The notes below the pieces were generated by a model, which was not told the DNA's origin, did not search any database, and saw only the letters and a list, made by a program, of their open reading frames with translations. Below, piece by piece: positions 33,388 to 42,251 of a DNA stretch of 64,000 nt. The DNA is from Streptomyces poonensis (GTDB taxonomy: Bacteria > Actinomycetota > Actinomycetes > Streptomycetales > Streptomycetaceae). The translations under genes were made by a program, and so were the position numbers. The stretch's first letter is position 1; every line of letters begins with the position of its first letter. The DNA is taken from NCBI RefSeq assembly GCF_014650915.1, contig NZ_BMVW01000022.1:1-64000 (forward strand), given 5' to 3'.

Positions 33388-34998
33388 ATGTCGTACCCTC
33401 CGCCGCCGGCGGGGCCGGGCGGCGCGTATCCGCAGGGCCAGGGTGGCTGGGCGCCGCAGCAGGGCGGTGCACCGTCGCCGTACCAGCCGCAAGGCGCACC
33501 AGGGCACGTACCGGGACAGTTCGGTTCCCCGCCGCCTCCGCCCGGCTCGGTCCAGGGATGGCCCGGGGCGCCCGGCATGCCGTACCCGCAGCAGCCGTAC
33601 CCCGGTGGAAACGGCAGCGGTGCCGGCGGTAGCGGTGGCGGTGGCGATCAGGGCAACGGCCTGAAGAAGGTCGTCATCGGCGTCGTCGTCCTCGCCGTGC
33701 TGGCCGTCCTGGGGGTCGGCGGGCTCGCCATGGTCAAGGCCGTCGGCGGCGGCTCGCTGCCCACCGCGGGCGGTGGCGCCCAGGGCAAGGAAGTGATCGG
33801 ACCGGAGGTCATCGCGGAACTGCTCAAGGGCCGCAGCGAGGCACTGCAGAGCGGTGACGAGGACGCCTACCTCGCCCCGTTCACCGGCAAGGCCAAGGAG
33901 ACGCAGAAGAAGCTCTTCAACAACCTGCGCAAGATACCGTTCGCGCAGGCCGAGTACTCCGTCCTCAACCAAACCGGCTCCGGCGACGCCGAGTACGGCG
34001 ACGGGGCGACGGTCGCCGTCGACGTCGCCTTCGTCCACATGATCGAGGACGTGGACGTCCGGCCGGTGTCCGAGTGGTACCGGTGGGTCGTCAAGCGCGA
34101 GTCGGAGAACGCCGAGCCCGTGATCACCAAGGTGGGCCCCTCCCCCGGCGCCTACGGCTCCGAGACGTACGTGTACTACCCGGCCCCCTGGGACCTCTAC
34201 GACGACATGCACGTCGTACGCCAGGACCACACGATCACGATCTCCGACAAGAAGCACGCGGCGGACACGGACCGCTTCGCGCCGTACGTCGAGAAGGCGG
34301 CGAAGGACGACATCGAGCTGTGGGAGTCGAGCGGTCCCTCTGCAACCGAGACGCCCACGGGATTCCTGACCGTCCTCGAACCCGACCGCGAGCGCTACAC
34401 CTCGTTGTACGGCGCCGGTTCCGTCGACTGGGAGGCCGGACAGAGCGTGGCGATGCCGACCTTCGACGCCGGTTTCGGCGGTGACGAGGACGATCTGGAG
34501 TACGGCGGCGCCCGTATCAAGATGGACAGCTCGCAGTCGCGCTTCACGGCCGCGACGCGCTGGGAGCTGGGTGTCGAGGAGATCTCCCACCACGAGTTCG
34601 CGCATGCCATCGTCCAGCCTCTGGAGGCCGCGTCCAGCGGGTTCGGCGCCGAGGGGATGGTGCGCACGTGGGTCGGGGAGGGCTTCGCCGAGTGGGTCGC
34701 GCTGCGCTTCGACACGGAGCTCGCCGGGTGGCGGATCCAGAGGAACGTCTCCGGCAAGTTCGACGGGAAGCTGCCCAACTGGGGTTCGGACGGAATCGGT
34801 GCCAGCTCGGGCTACACGCTCGGCTACATGGCCTTCCGTTTCATCGCCGAGAAGAGCGGCGATGACGCGGCGCTGCAGTTCGTCACGGACCACTACCGGA
34901 AACCCGATCAGCTCGACCAGCAGCTGCAGCAGGCCGTCGGCATGGGGGAGAGCGAGTTCGAGGCCGCGTGGGCCGCGTACGTAAGGAGTCACAGCTGA
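33388..34998 (+). CDS. Membrane-anchored zinc metallopeptidase-like protein (peptidase MA type)
   Basis: The 536-aa protein has a Pro/Gly/Gln-rich N-terminus (about 1-85) and a single membrane helix (about 93-115). An extracytoplasmic domain has a nuclear-transport-factor-like stretch (about 135-250), then a gluzincin-type zinc site: HEFAH at 402-406, with GEGFAEW giving the third ligand near Glu435. The C-terminal helices (DQQLQQAVGMGESEFEAAW) are typical of peptidase-MA-like proteins. ATG with GGGAGAGGGAG upstream. The stop overlaps the next gene, so both are co-expressed at the cell surface. Confidence 0.82.
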   Translation: MSYPPPPAGPGGAYPQGQGGWAPQQGGAPSPYQPQGAPGHVPGQFGSPPPPPGSVQGWPGAPGMPYPQQPYPGGNGSGAGGSGGGGDQGNGLKKVVIGVVVLAVLAVLGVGGLAMVKAVGGGSLPTAGGGAQGKEVIGPEVIAELLKGRSEALQSGDEDAYLAPFTGKAKETQKKLFNNLRKIPFAQAEYSVLNQTGSGDAEYGDGATVAVDVAFVHMIEDVDVRPVSEWYRWVVKRESENAEPVITKVGPSPGAYGSETYVYYPAPWDLYDDMHVVRQDHTITISDKKHAADTDRFAPYVEKAAKDDIELWESSGPSATETPTGFLTVLEPDRERYTSLYGAGSVDWEAGQSVAMPTFDAGFGGDEDDLEYGGARIKMDSSQSRFTAATRWELGVEEISHHEFAHAIVQPLEAASSGFGAEGMVRTWVGEGFAEWVALRFDTELAGWRIQRNVSGKFDGKLPNWGSDGIGASSGYTLGYMAFRFIAEKSGDDAALQFVTDHYRKPDQLDQQLQQAVGMGESEFEAAWAAYVRSHS

Positions 34999-36725
34999 TG
35001 GCATCGAACGACATGCAGGGGGCCGGCAGGGTGCCCGGCCAGCAACCACCGCCCGGGCCTCCGCCGGGATACGGCTACCCGCAGCAGCCTGCGGTACCGC
35101 CGCAGCAGCCCCCGGCACCGCCGCAGACCCCGCCGACGCCTCAGGCGCCGCCCCAACCGCCCGCGCCGCAGCAAGGCCCCCCGCCCCAGCAGTACGGGTA
35201 CGGCTCGCCGCAACAAGCCCCGCAGACAGTGCCACCGCAGACGTACGGCTACCCCCAGCAGGCTCCACCACCGCAGGGGTACGGGTTCCCCCAGCAAGCC
35301 CCGCAGCAGGGATACGGGTTCCCCCAGCAGCCTCCGCAGGGTTACGCGCCCGGTGGACCGGGCTATCCCGTCGGTCCGCCGCAGCAGGGGGCCCCGCGCA
35401 AGAAGCGGACCGGGATGATCGTGCTGCTCGTCATGGCCCTGCTCGTCCTGGGTGGCACCGGCTTCGGGGCTTGGTACATGTTCATCGGCTCGGTCGGCAA
35501 CAACGTGCTGTGGAGCGTGCCTTTCTCCGAGTACGACACCCGGCAGGAAGCCGTGATCAATGTGCGGGAGGAGACGCGCGGCACCTGGTTCACCGACGAG
35601 GCGGTTGTTCACACCCTGTATGACGGGGTCAAGGCGTACGCGCTCGACACCGGTGAGCAGCTGTGGGCCACGGCGCTCCCCGGCGACGCCAACCAGGCGT
35701 GTGTCGCCCCCGAGGACTCGTCGGGCGACATCGGTGTCGTCGCGTACGGCGAGGGCGAGGCCTGCGACCACATCGCGGCGTACGACCTCGGCAGCGGCAA
35801 GGAACTGTGGCACAAGGACCTGAAACCCGGTGACACCACGTCGGCCCGCGACGTGTCGGTCGCCCGCGTCGGGGACGTGGTCGTCGTCAGCGCCGGGAAG
35901 ACGACGCTGGCGCTCAAGGCGTCGGACGGCACCGCGGCCTGGGACCCGGAGCGGTTCGCGACGGAGGACTGCGGCCCTGGCCGGTTCACCGGCGGCAAGA
36001 ACCTGATCAGGGTTCGTGGCTGCACCATCATGGACGCCTCCGGCCCGGACTTCGGCAAGGAGTGGGACGAGGTCTCCCTGATCGACCCGGCCACCGGGAA
36101 GCCCCGCTGGACGTACCACCACGACCTCCCCGAAGACAGCTTCGGCGAGCTGTCCAACGACGGCGTCGTCTCCACCTCTCCCATCGTCCTCCTCCGGGAC
36201 GGGGACGACGGGGAAGCCCTCTTCGTCATCGACGAGAAGACGGGGAAGGTGCGCAGCGAGTTCGATCCCGGCAAACCGGCCGACTACGTCCGGACCGACG
36301 ACTCGGAAGGCGGCCCCTGGTCGGAGGCCGGAGTTTTCGGGAACACCTTCGTCATCAATGCGTCCGGGAAGAGCGAGGGCAGCCTCATGGCCGCGTACGA
36401 CCTCGACAGCGGCAAGCAGCTGTGGAAGACGGAAGCGGTCGAGTACAGGGACTTCTATCCCCTGCCCGCGGCCGGCGGCGATCGCATCCTGGCCTTCATG
36501 ACCAACAACGACAACGACAAGGGGCCCGCGCTGGTCGAGATGGGAGCCCAGGACGGCTCGATCACAACGATCGTCGAGTATCCGAAGGACGTCGACAAGG
36601 GCATGACCACGTATGCCAGGCCTTACTGGCACGACGACCGGATCTATGTGTCCGCGCTGGGCGCGCCCATCACCTTCGACGGCGAAAAGGCGTACTCCCT
36701 GGTCGCTCTCCCCACCACCGATTAG
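34998..36725 (+). CDS. Membrane-anchored PQQ-like beta-propeller protein
   Basis: The 575-aa protein has a Pro/Gln/Tyr-rich cytosolic N-terminus with repeated GYGFPQQ/QQAP units (about 1-135) and one membrane helix (about 141-163). The rest is an extracytoplasmic propeller with PQQ-type repeats such as VKAYALDTGEQLWATALPG and LMAAYDLDSGKQLWKTEAV. Such propellers usually bind protein or ligand rather than PQQ when catalytic residues are absent. ATG overlaps the upstream stop by 1 nt. Probable partner of the peptidase-MA protein. Confidence 0.85.
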   Translation: MASNDMQGAGRVPGQQPPPGPPPGYGYPQQPAVPPQQPPAPPQTPPTPQAPPQPPAPQQGPPPQQYGYGSPQQAPQTVPPQTYGYPQQAPPPQGYGFPQQAPQQGYGFPQQPPQGYAPGGPGYPVGPPQQGAPRKKRTGMIVLLVMALLVLGGTGFGAWYMFIGSVGNNVLWSVPFSEYDTRQEAVINVREETRGTWFTDEAVVHTLYDGVKAYALDTGEQLWATALPGDANQACVAPEDSSGDIGVVAYGEGEACDHIAAYDLGSGKELWHKDLKPGDTTSARDVSVARVGDVVVVSAGKTTLALKASDGTAAWDPERFATEDCGPGRFTGGKNLIRVRGCTIMDASGPDFGKEWDEVSLIDPATGKPRWTYHHDLPEDSFGELSNDGVVSTSPIVLLRDGDDGEALFVIDEKTGKVRSEFDPGKPADYVRTDDSEGGPWSEAGVFGNTFVINASGKSEGSLMAAYDLDSGKQLWKTEAVEYRDFYPLPAAGGDRILAFMTNNDNDKGPALVEMGAQDGSITTIVEYPKDVDKGMTTYARPYWHDDRIYVSALGAPITFDGEKAYSLVALPTTD

Positions 36726-36783
36726 CCTCGATCGTTCGCGTGCCCGGCAGGCTGGAGGGTTCGCGCAGGTCCACTCGTGGCGG

Positions 36784-36831
36784 GGACCGACAGGGTTCGG
36801 CGGCGCCTTCGCCGTCGAACCCCGTCGGTCC
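36784..36831 (+). terminator. Terminator after the propeller gene
   Basis: An imperfect inverted repeat of about 16-20 bp (outer arms 36784-36791 and 36824-36831) lies 58 nt after the stop, with one mismatch in the stem. Confidence 0.65.
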
Positions 36832-36879
36832 GCCAAGGAGACCCACTCCAGGGCTCCAGAGACCCCGGCTCCCCCCGGC

Positions 36880-37050
36880 ACCGCCGAGGAAGCCCTCGCC
36901 ATCGTCCGCAGCCGCTACTCCCGGCCCAGGCTGTCCGACGGGACTGACGTTCCCTGCACGTCTACGAGTTCGACATCGGCTACCTGGTGTGCGCCACCTT
37001 CCCGCCGACCACCGACGCCGCCGGCGAAGCCGACGACCGAGTTCCTGACA
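36880..37050 (+). pseudogene. Frameshifted fragment of an immunity-like protein
   Basis: One frame reads AEEALAIVRSRYSRPRLSDG. After a single missing base near 36952 another frame continues LHVYEFDIGYLVCATFPPTT. Joined, this looks like the N-terminal part of a small immunity-type protein (HEFDIGYLV-like core), with no start or end preserved. It fills most of the 373-bp gap 36726-37098; the rest is a terminator and empty spacer. Confidence 0.5.
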
Positions 37051-37098
37051 GAGGCGACACCGGGCACGGGCATGGCCGCGCCGACGCGCCGTGATCGC

Positions 37099-37338
37099 TT
37101 ACTGCCCCTGGTACGGCGTCTGCTGCATGTACGGGTTGTGCGTGGGGTTGGAGTACGGCTGCTGCGTGTACGGGAGCACCGGCTGCTGGGGCGGGTGGTT
37201 CATGTTCTGGGCGTACATGCCGACGGCAGGATTGCCGTTACCGGTGGTGCGACGGTTGCGTGTCACCGCGAAGACGATGACACCGACGATCACGGCTCCG
37301 AGGAGGACGACACCGACAGCAACTACGAGAAAGCCCAT
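37099..37338 (-). CDS. Small membrane protein with Gln/Pro-rich tail
   Basis: The 79-aa protein has one N-terminal hydrophobic helix (about residues 3-25, GFLVVAVGVVLLGAVIVGVI). It then has an arginine stop-transfer and a Tyr/Gln/Pro/Asn-rich tail (QQPYSNPTHNPYMQQ). ATG with AGGAG upstream. It is the last gene of the minus-strand operon starting with the WXG100-like gene at 39418. Function unknown. Confidence 0.72.
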   Translation of the reverse strand: MGFLVVAVGVVLLGAVIVGVIVFAVTRNRRTTGNGNPAVGMYAQNMNHPPQQPVLPYTQQPYSNPTHNPYMQQTPYQGQ

Positions 37339-37365
37339 CGGGTGGGCTCCTTTCCGGAGGACGGT

Positions 37366-37830
37366 TCAGTGACGTGCGGCAGCTCGGTCATGGAGCTGCG
37401 TCTGCGTCAGGCCCGAGCAGTCATGTCCCCCGGCGGGGTCCGGCTCGTACACCCAGTAAAGGGCCGCGAGCTGCGCGAGGAGCAGTACGGGGACGAGGCA
37501 CACGGCCGCCATGGCCACGCGCCCCTGCCACGCTGCCCCCGGCCGCTGCCCCCGCCGCCGCGCCCCGCGGCGCAGGGCGAACAGGAGCAGCAGCGCCGCC
37601 AGGCCGCACACCGGGCCGGCCCAGGCGGTGACGTACATGCGGGTGGACGGGCCCAGGTACCGGCAGTTCCGGAAGGTGTCGCCCTCGAAGGAGAAGTGGG
37701 CCGCAAGCAGCGCCGCCGAGGCGGCCACGAGGACCGGCACCAGCAGGGACCAGCGGCGCCAGGATGAGGTCGGGGCGGGGGCGGGGGTGGCGGGCGTTGG
37801 ATGCGCGGAATGCGTGTGGTGCGTGCTCAT
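37366..37830 (-). CDS. Multi-pass membrane protein of the amidase operon
   Basis: The 154-aa protein begins with a His/Thr/Pro-rich tail. It has three hydrophobic helices (about residues 29-45, 67-87 and 102-122) with an arginine-rich loop between the last two. The ATG overlaps the stop of the amidase gene (TGATG). It could be an immunity protein protecting against the amidase or an accessory membrane partner; sequence does not decide. Confidence 0.72.
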   Translation of the reverse strand: MSTHHTHSAHPTPATPAPAPTSSWRRWSLLVPVLVAASAALLAAHFSFEGDTFRNCRYLGPSTRMYVTAWAGPVCGLAALLLLFALRRGARRRGQRPGAAWQGRVAMAAVCLVPVLLLAQLAALYWVYEPDPAGGHDCSGLTQTQLHDRAAARH

Positions 37831-39092
37831 CAGTACCAGTCCGGGTTCGGGCGCACGATCCGTACGTTCTGCTGTCCCTCGTGCTTCTCGGTCGCGGGGA
37901 GCCGGCCCTCCAGGCTGACGTTCTGGTACGAGTCGCTGTGCTGGGTGTACTTGATCTCGCCGTCCGGCATCACCGCGGTGACGATCGCCGCGTGGTGCGT
38001 GTTGCCCTTCTCGATCGAGTCGTTGGGTCCGGACTGCTCGTAGTAGATGATGTCGCCCGGCTTCACCTCGGAGCGGGGGACCTCGCTGCCGCCGTGCTCG
38101 AGCATGAAGTTCTGGTGGTTCTCGGCCGCGGCCCATGTGTCGGAGTAGGCGAGCCGCTTGTCGACCGAGTCGACGCCGGTGCGGTTGCCGATCATCCAGG
38201 AGTCGTCGTCCGTGGTGCCGCCCCAGAAGCTGGTCTTCTCCTTCATGCCCGCGTGCAGCAGGGCGTTGGAGACGAAGTTGGTGCAGTTGTTGCCGAAGTC
38301 GGTCGGGTCGTCCTTGTTCCAGTTGGCGAGGGCGTACTCGACCAGCTTCACCCGGTCGTACTTGCCGTTGCCGCGCAGTTCCTGCCGTACGTCGGCCGGG
38401 ATGCCGTCCAGGTCGGCGAGGGCGACCGGCTGGGCCAGCATCATGTCCTTGCGCTGCTCGGCGGTCAGGCCGTTCCACCACTGGCGGACCGTGGTCGGGT
38501 CCTCGCCCACCGGTATGTCGCCGGCGAGCATCTGCATCTGGACGTGCGAGGCGTGCGTCTGGAGATCGTTGAGTGCCTTGGTGGGGTCGGTGACACCCGT
38601 CTGGTTCGCCAGCTTGGCGAACTCGGTCGCGGCCAGCTTGTCGGCGGTGGTGACCTGTTCCACGGCCTGGTCGATGAGGTCCTGCACCTGTGCGCGGTAC
38701 GGGCCCATCTCCTCGGCCTCCATGCGGTTGCGCGGGGACGGGCCGGTGATCGTGCCGTCGACGCCGACCTCCAGGCCGTAGCGGGTGGCGAGGTCCACCG
38801 CGGCGCGCATGGTGCTGTGCGCGGTCTCGATGGTCGTCGTCATGCCGTCGGCGACCATGTTGACGGCGAGGAGGATGTCGTACGCCGCCTCCATCTGGTT
38901 GGCCAGCCGCTCGAACTCGGCGGCCGCCGTGGCGCCGACCTCGTCCGTCCAGTTGTCCTTCAGCGGCTTGGCGCCGTACTCGCGCAGGTCCTTGGCCGCG
39001 TCCAGGGAGTACTTGGCCAGCGCGTGCCATTCGTCGGCGGCGGTGGCCCACTTCCTGGGGTGGGCGTTGTTGATGCCCTCGTACGAGACCAC
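37830..39092 (-). CDS. T7SS-type effector: WXG-like N-terminus with amidase_6-like C-terminal domain
   Basis: In this 420-aa protein, residues 1-160 are helical with Trp48 in a WXG-like turn, suited to ESX export. Residues about 246-395 form an amidase_6/CHAP-like domain with the catalytic Cys270 in NNCTNFVSNAL, His366-His367 in NTHHAAIVTAV, and GDIIYYE before it. Such domains cleave peptide or peptidoglycan amide bonds. The GTG start lies just after the stop of the WXG100-like gene. A likely cell-wall-active secreted effector; immunity would come from the downstream membrane gene (inference). Confidence 0.85.
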   Translation of the reverse strand: MVSYEGINNAHPRKWATAADEWHALAKYSLDAAKDLREYGAKPLKDNWTDEVGATAAAEFERLANQMEAAYDILLAVNMVADGMTTTIETAHSTMRAAVDLATRYGLEVGVDGTITGPSPRNRMEAEEMGPYRAQVQDLIDQAVEQVTTADKLAATEFAKLANQTGVTDPTKALNDLQTHASHVQMQMLAGDIPVGEDPTTVRQWWNGLTAEQRKDMMLAQPVALADLDGIPADVRQELRGNGKYDRVKLVEYALANWNKDDPTDFGNNCTNFVSNALLHAGMKEKTSFWGGTTDDDSWMIGNRTGVDSVDKRLAYSDTWAAAENHQNFMLEHGGSEVPRSEVKPGDIIYYEQSGPNDSIEKGNTHHAAIVTAVMPDGEIKYTQHSDSYQNVSLEGRLPATEKHEGQQNVRIVRPNPDWY

Positions 39093-39094
39093 GG

Positions 39095-39418
39095 TCAGGC
39101 CCTCCCGAGGTCGTTGAGGCCGGCCCGCAGCCGCGACTCCGCCTCGGCGTCCGCGCTGTCGTAGCCGTCGGCGGAGCTGCGCAGCTGCTCGCTGAGCTCA
39201 CCCATGCTCCTGGCGAGGGAGACCATGTGCTCCTCCCACTTCTCGGCACAGACCTTGAGCTGGACGGGGCTCTCCCAGCCGTTGCCGTAGTGGGAGCCGT
39301 ACACGTCGTCGCTGGTGTCCAGGGAGTGGCTGAGGCGCTTCATGACTGCCCGGGACAGGGACTGGGTGTCGTCGGCCGCGGCGCGCACGCGCGCGGTGTC
39401 TATGTCGATGTTTCCCAT
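39095..39418 (-). CDS. WXG100-like partner of the amidase effector
   Basis: The 107-aa protein is helical, with GNGWESPVQLKVCAEKWEEHM in the middle. It has two tryptophans near a turn, but no strict W-x-G. It begins MGNIDIDTARVRAA and ends in a charged helix. Two nt separate its stop from the amidase start, which indicates a stoichiometric pair. Confidence 0.8.
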   Translation of the reverse strand: MGNIDIDTARVRAAADDTQSLSRAVMKRLSHSLDTSDDVYGSHYGNGWESPVQLKVCAEKWEEHMVSLARSMGELSEQLRSSADGYDSADAEAESRLRAGLNDLGRA

Positions 39419-39654
39419 GGATGTTCCCCCGATTCGATGAGCTGTCGACGGCGTGGCCGAACTCCGTCCTCGACCTCGCACGTGAACTGGTGCGGAGCGG
39501 CGGCCATCGTACGTCCCTGGTCCGCCCGTGAAGTCCCGGCTTCCGACCCCTTGGCGAGCGCTTGACCATCCATTTCACAGGTCTCTACGGCATCTCCACA
39601 CTCAGGAGTCGGGGCCATGTGGGACAGCTGCTCAGCCCTGCTCCGTACCGCCCC

Positions 39655-39697
39655 GCTCGGTTCCGCTCGGCTCGAATCTGCTCGGCTCGGCTCGGTG
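39655..39697. repeat. Iterated GCTCGG tract
   Basis: Five to six imperfect copies of GCTCGG(CTCGG) lie in the divergent intergenic region. They are probably slippage-derived, and a binding site is possible. Confidence 0.5.
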
Positions 39698-39790
39698 GCT
39701 CCTGGCTCACCTGCTTCACCGCAAACGGCACCGGTGGACCCGCACCGCATCACTTGCGTCACAGCTCGACTACAGCGCTTCGAAGGACAC

Positions 39791-39820
39791 TTGTTCCCCT
39801 GTGCCCCCAGTAGCTACCTT
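39791..39820 (+). promoter_or_regulatory. Candidate promoter of toxin copy 2
   Basis: TTGTTC at 39791-39796 and TACCTT at 39815-39820 are separated by 18 nt, a fair match to the Streptomyces housekeeping sigma consensus. They lie about 30 nt upstream of the GTG start. Confidence 0.4.
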
Positions 39821-39849
39821 CCCCAAGTCACTCTCGAACGGGGGTTCTT

Positions 39850-41511
39850 GTGGGTGTCACGCTGCCTGGCTATCTGGACGAGGCCCTGGACCTGATCGGT
39901 GTCAGCTGGCCGAACGTCGACGAGGACGACTACCGCGAGATGGCCACGGCGATGCGCGAGTTCGCCGATGACGTCGACGACGGCGCGGGGGAAGCGCACA
40001 AGGCGATAAGCGATCTCATCGGGTCGAACGAAGGCCTGGCGATACAGGCACTCGAGAAGCACTGGGGCAAGGTCAAGGACACACATCTGCAGAACCTCGC
40101 CGAGGCGGGGCGGATGGCGGCCACCGCACTGGACGGGGTCGCCGTGCTGATCGAAGGTGCGAAGCTCGCGGCGATCGCGCAACTGGGCATCCTCGCCGCC
40201 GAGATAGCGGCGGCCGTCGCCGCGTCCCCCGTCACGCTGGGCCTGTCGACCCTCGGCGGCCTGGCGGCCACTCAGGCCACCCGCATCGCCGTGAAGAGGA
40301 TTTTCAAGGAAGTCTGCGAGCAGGTCGCCGAGGAGATCGTGAACGTGGCCATGGGGCCGGTCTACCAGGCCCTGGGCTCGATGACCGGCGACCTTGTGGT
40401 GCAGCTGGGCGGTAACGCCCTGGGGGTCCAGGACGGGGTGGATCTCGGCCGCACCGCCGACGCCGGTCGGGACGGCTTCACACAGGGTGTCGACGCCGCC
40501 AAGACGTCCATGAACCTCAACAGCGCCGGTGGCGGCGGAGGAGGTGGAGGTGGCCAGGCGGGGAACGGGCAGTTCAGCCTTGACCCCGATTCCTTCGACC
40601 GGGCCGACTCCGGACTGAAGAACGCCGGCGGCAAGGTCCGGGACAAGGCGGGCGGCAAGCTGTCCCGGGCGAAGTCGGCGCACGGCCGGACCAAGGGCAG
40701 GGACGCGATCGCCGATGCCGCCAACGCCGGCATCGACACCGTGCTGAACGGCATGGAGAACGCCGCCAGAACCGCCGCGAAGCACCTCGACGACAACATG
40801 TCCAGCGGCCTGAAGAAGATGGCCGCGAATCACAAGGACAATGACGACAGGACCACGACCGAGCTTCAGAACATCGCCAAGAAGCACGTCTACCATGTGG
40901 ATGACCACGGAAAGGTCACCCGTCTCACCGCTGCGGGGCATCAAGACCTGACCGCGGCGGACCGGGCCCGCCTCGCCCCTCTCCGGCTACAGGCGGATGA
41001 CACCGTCGGTGAGAGGAGAGCAGGCAAGTATCCGCTGCCCGAACCGGCGGACCGGAAGAGCAAGCCCTCACAGCAGGTCGCTTTCGGCAGTACCGACCTG
41101 TCGCTGGCGACACGGATGGCGCGCGAGGCCAACGATGACTACGGGCAGACAAGAAACGGGAAGTTCTCCAGCCGTAACTATGCCGCGGCCCGGTACGGCG
41201 AGCCCGGCGCCAACGACGAGTTCGTGCTCGTCGGACGCAGCAAGTGGCCCGCTTCTCACTCGGAACGTCAGTTGGGGATACCGTTCCTCAACGCCGGAAC
41301 CGTGCATGGAATGACCGAGCTCTACACCGAGCGCGAGCCATGCACAACCGGGCCGGGCGCCAAGAACTGCAGCGCCTGGATATCGGAGTACCTACCGGAT
41401 GATGTACGCGTGTCACACACCGTCGAATACGGCGACACCGCGGAGTCGAAGCAGAAGGGCAACGAGGAAATGGAGCGGTACCTCAACAAAATCAACCCGA
41501 GAAAGCCGTAG
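39850..41511 (+). CDS. Polymorphic toxin copy 2: WXG-like N-terminus, C-terminal deaminase
   Basis: In this 553-aa protein, residues 1-200 are almost the same as in the toxin at 25964 (KHWGKVKDT turn, hydrophobic helices). A Gly-rich linker (about 222-235) and basic repeats follow. The C-terminal deaminase has H470-S-E472 and C498...C507 in ELYTEREPCTTGPGAKNCSAW, eight residues between the cysteines against five in the other copy. The tip is more diverged than the N-terminus, the normal pattern of polymorphic toxins. GTG start. Followed by several SUKH genes. Confidence 0.87.
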   Translation: MGVTLPGYLDEALDLIGVSWPNVDEDDYREMATAMREFADDVDDGAGEAHKAISDLIGSNEGLAIQALEKHWGKVKDTHLQNLAEAGRMAATALDGVAVLIEGAKLAAIAQLGILAAEIAAAVAASPVTLGLSTLGGLAATQATRIAVKRIFKEVCEQVAEEIVNVAMGPVYQALGSMTGDLVVQLGGNALGVQDGVDLGRTADAGRDGFTQGVDAAKTSMNLNSAGGGGGGGGGQAGNGQFSLDPDSFDRADSGLKNAGGKVRDKAGGKLSRAKSAHGRTKGRDAIADAANAGIDTVLNGMENAARTAAKHLDDNMSSGLKKMAANHKDNDDRTTTELQNIAKKHVYHVDDHGKVTRLTAAGHQDLTAADRARLAPLRLQADDTVGERRAGKYPLPEPADRKSKPSQQVAFGSTDLSLATRMAREANDDYGQTRNGKFSSRNYAAARYGEPGANDEFVLVGRSKWPASHSERQLGIPFLNAGTVHGMTELYTEREPCTTGPGAKNCSAWISEYLPDDVRVSHTVEYGDTAESKQKGNEEMERYLNKINPRKP

Positions 41512-41609
41512 GGACCGACCGCAGGCGGTGAGCTCCCGAAGCCGGCGGTCAAGCGCACAGCAAGCAGACATGAATTCGATACGGATTCGATACAACGATA
41601 GGATGGATT

Positions 41610-42242
41610 GTGTCCCCGCTCGTCGACCGCGCGATGATGGAGTCGGTCTTCCCTCCGGAAAAGCTCGAGACCTGGGAGGACGGAAAGCTGCCCGCTCGAC
41701 TTCACGAGTCGGCCCGCACGATCCTGACCGGCGTGGGCCTACCGCACGACCGGAGTTCTTTCCTGCAACTCGACGGCTGGCTTTTCGAGGGGAACGACAC
41801 CCCCAACAGGTTCCGAACGTGCTCGGAACTGGATTACTTCACCCGCTACAAGAGCATGCCAGAAGGCTGGGAGAGCTGGCTGATCATCGGGGAGATGTTC
41901 TACGACGTCGTGGCCCTCGACGCCGTCCACGGAACGGTGTACTGCCTGCCGGACGGTGAGTACCGGGCGCACCCGCTGAACCAGAGCCTCGACTCCTTCG
42001 TCTACTTCACCTACCTGCTCGAACTCGAACGTCCCCACTACGACTTCACGGTGTCGGACGAGATCCCGGACTCTGAGGGGGTGGCGGTTTCCCTGCGGGA
42101 GCGGATGATCCAGGCCGACCCGGTCCCCTTCGAGGGCGTGGAGCCCGCCTGGTCGGACGAGTTCGACTGGGAGGACGATGACGCGCCCCGTATGCCGACG
42201 TGGGATGTTGTCCTGTCGAATGTGTACGAATCCATCGGCTAG
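41610..42242 (+). CDS. SUKH-family immunity protein (probable cognate of toxin copy 2)
   Basis: The 210-aa acidic protein has ESWLIIGEMFYDVVALDAVH, GTVYCLPDGEYRAHPLNQ and FTYLLELERPHYDF. It aligns well with the SUKH protein at 25232. It is the first gene after the toxin, 98 nt downstream, with its own GTG start. Residues after ~160 are an acidic extension absent from the other copy. Confidence 0.85.
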   Translation: MSPLVDRAMMESVFPPEKLETWEDGKLPARLHESARTILTGVGLPHDRSSFLQLDGWLFEGNDTPNRFRTCSELDYFTRYKSMPEGWESWLIIGEMFYDVVALDAVHGTVYCLPDGEYRAHPLNQSLDSFVYFTYLLELERPHYDFTVSDEIPDSEGVAVSLRERMIQADPVPFEGVEPAWSDEFDWEDDDAPRMPTWDVVLSNVYESIG

Positions 42243-42251
42243 GAACGCATC

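Larger units (their letters stand above)
39419..39849. promoter_or_regulatory. 431-bp divergent intergenic region
   Basis: This region separates the amidase operon (minus) from toxin copy 2 (plus). It contains an iterated CTCGG tract and a candidate promoter before the toxin. I see no gene. Confidence 0.5.
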
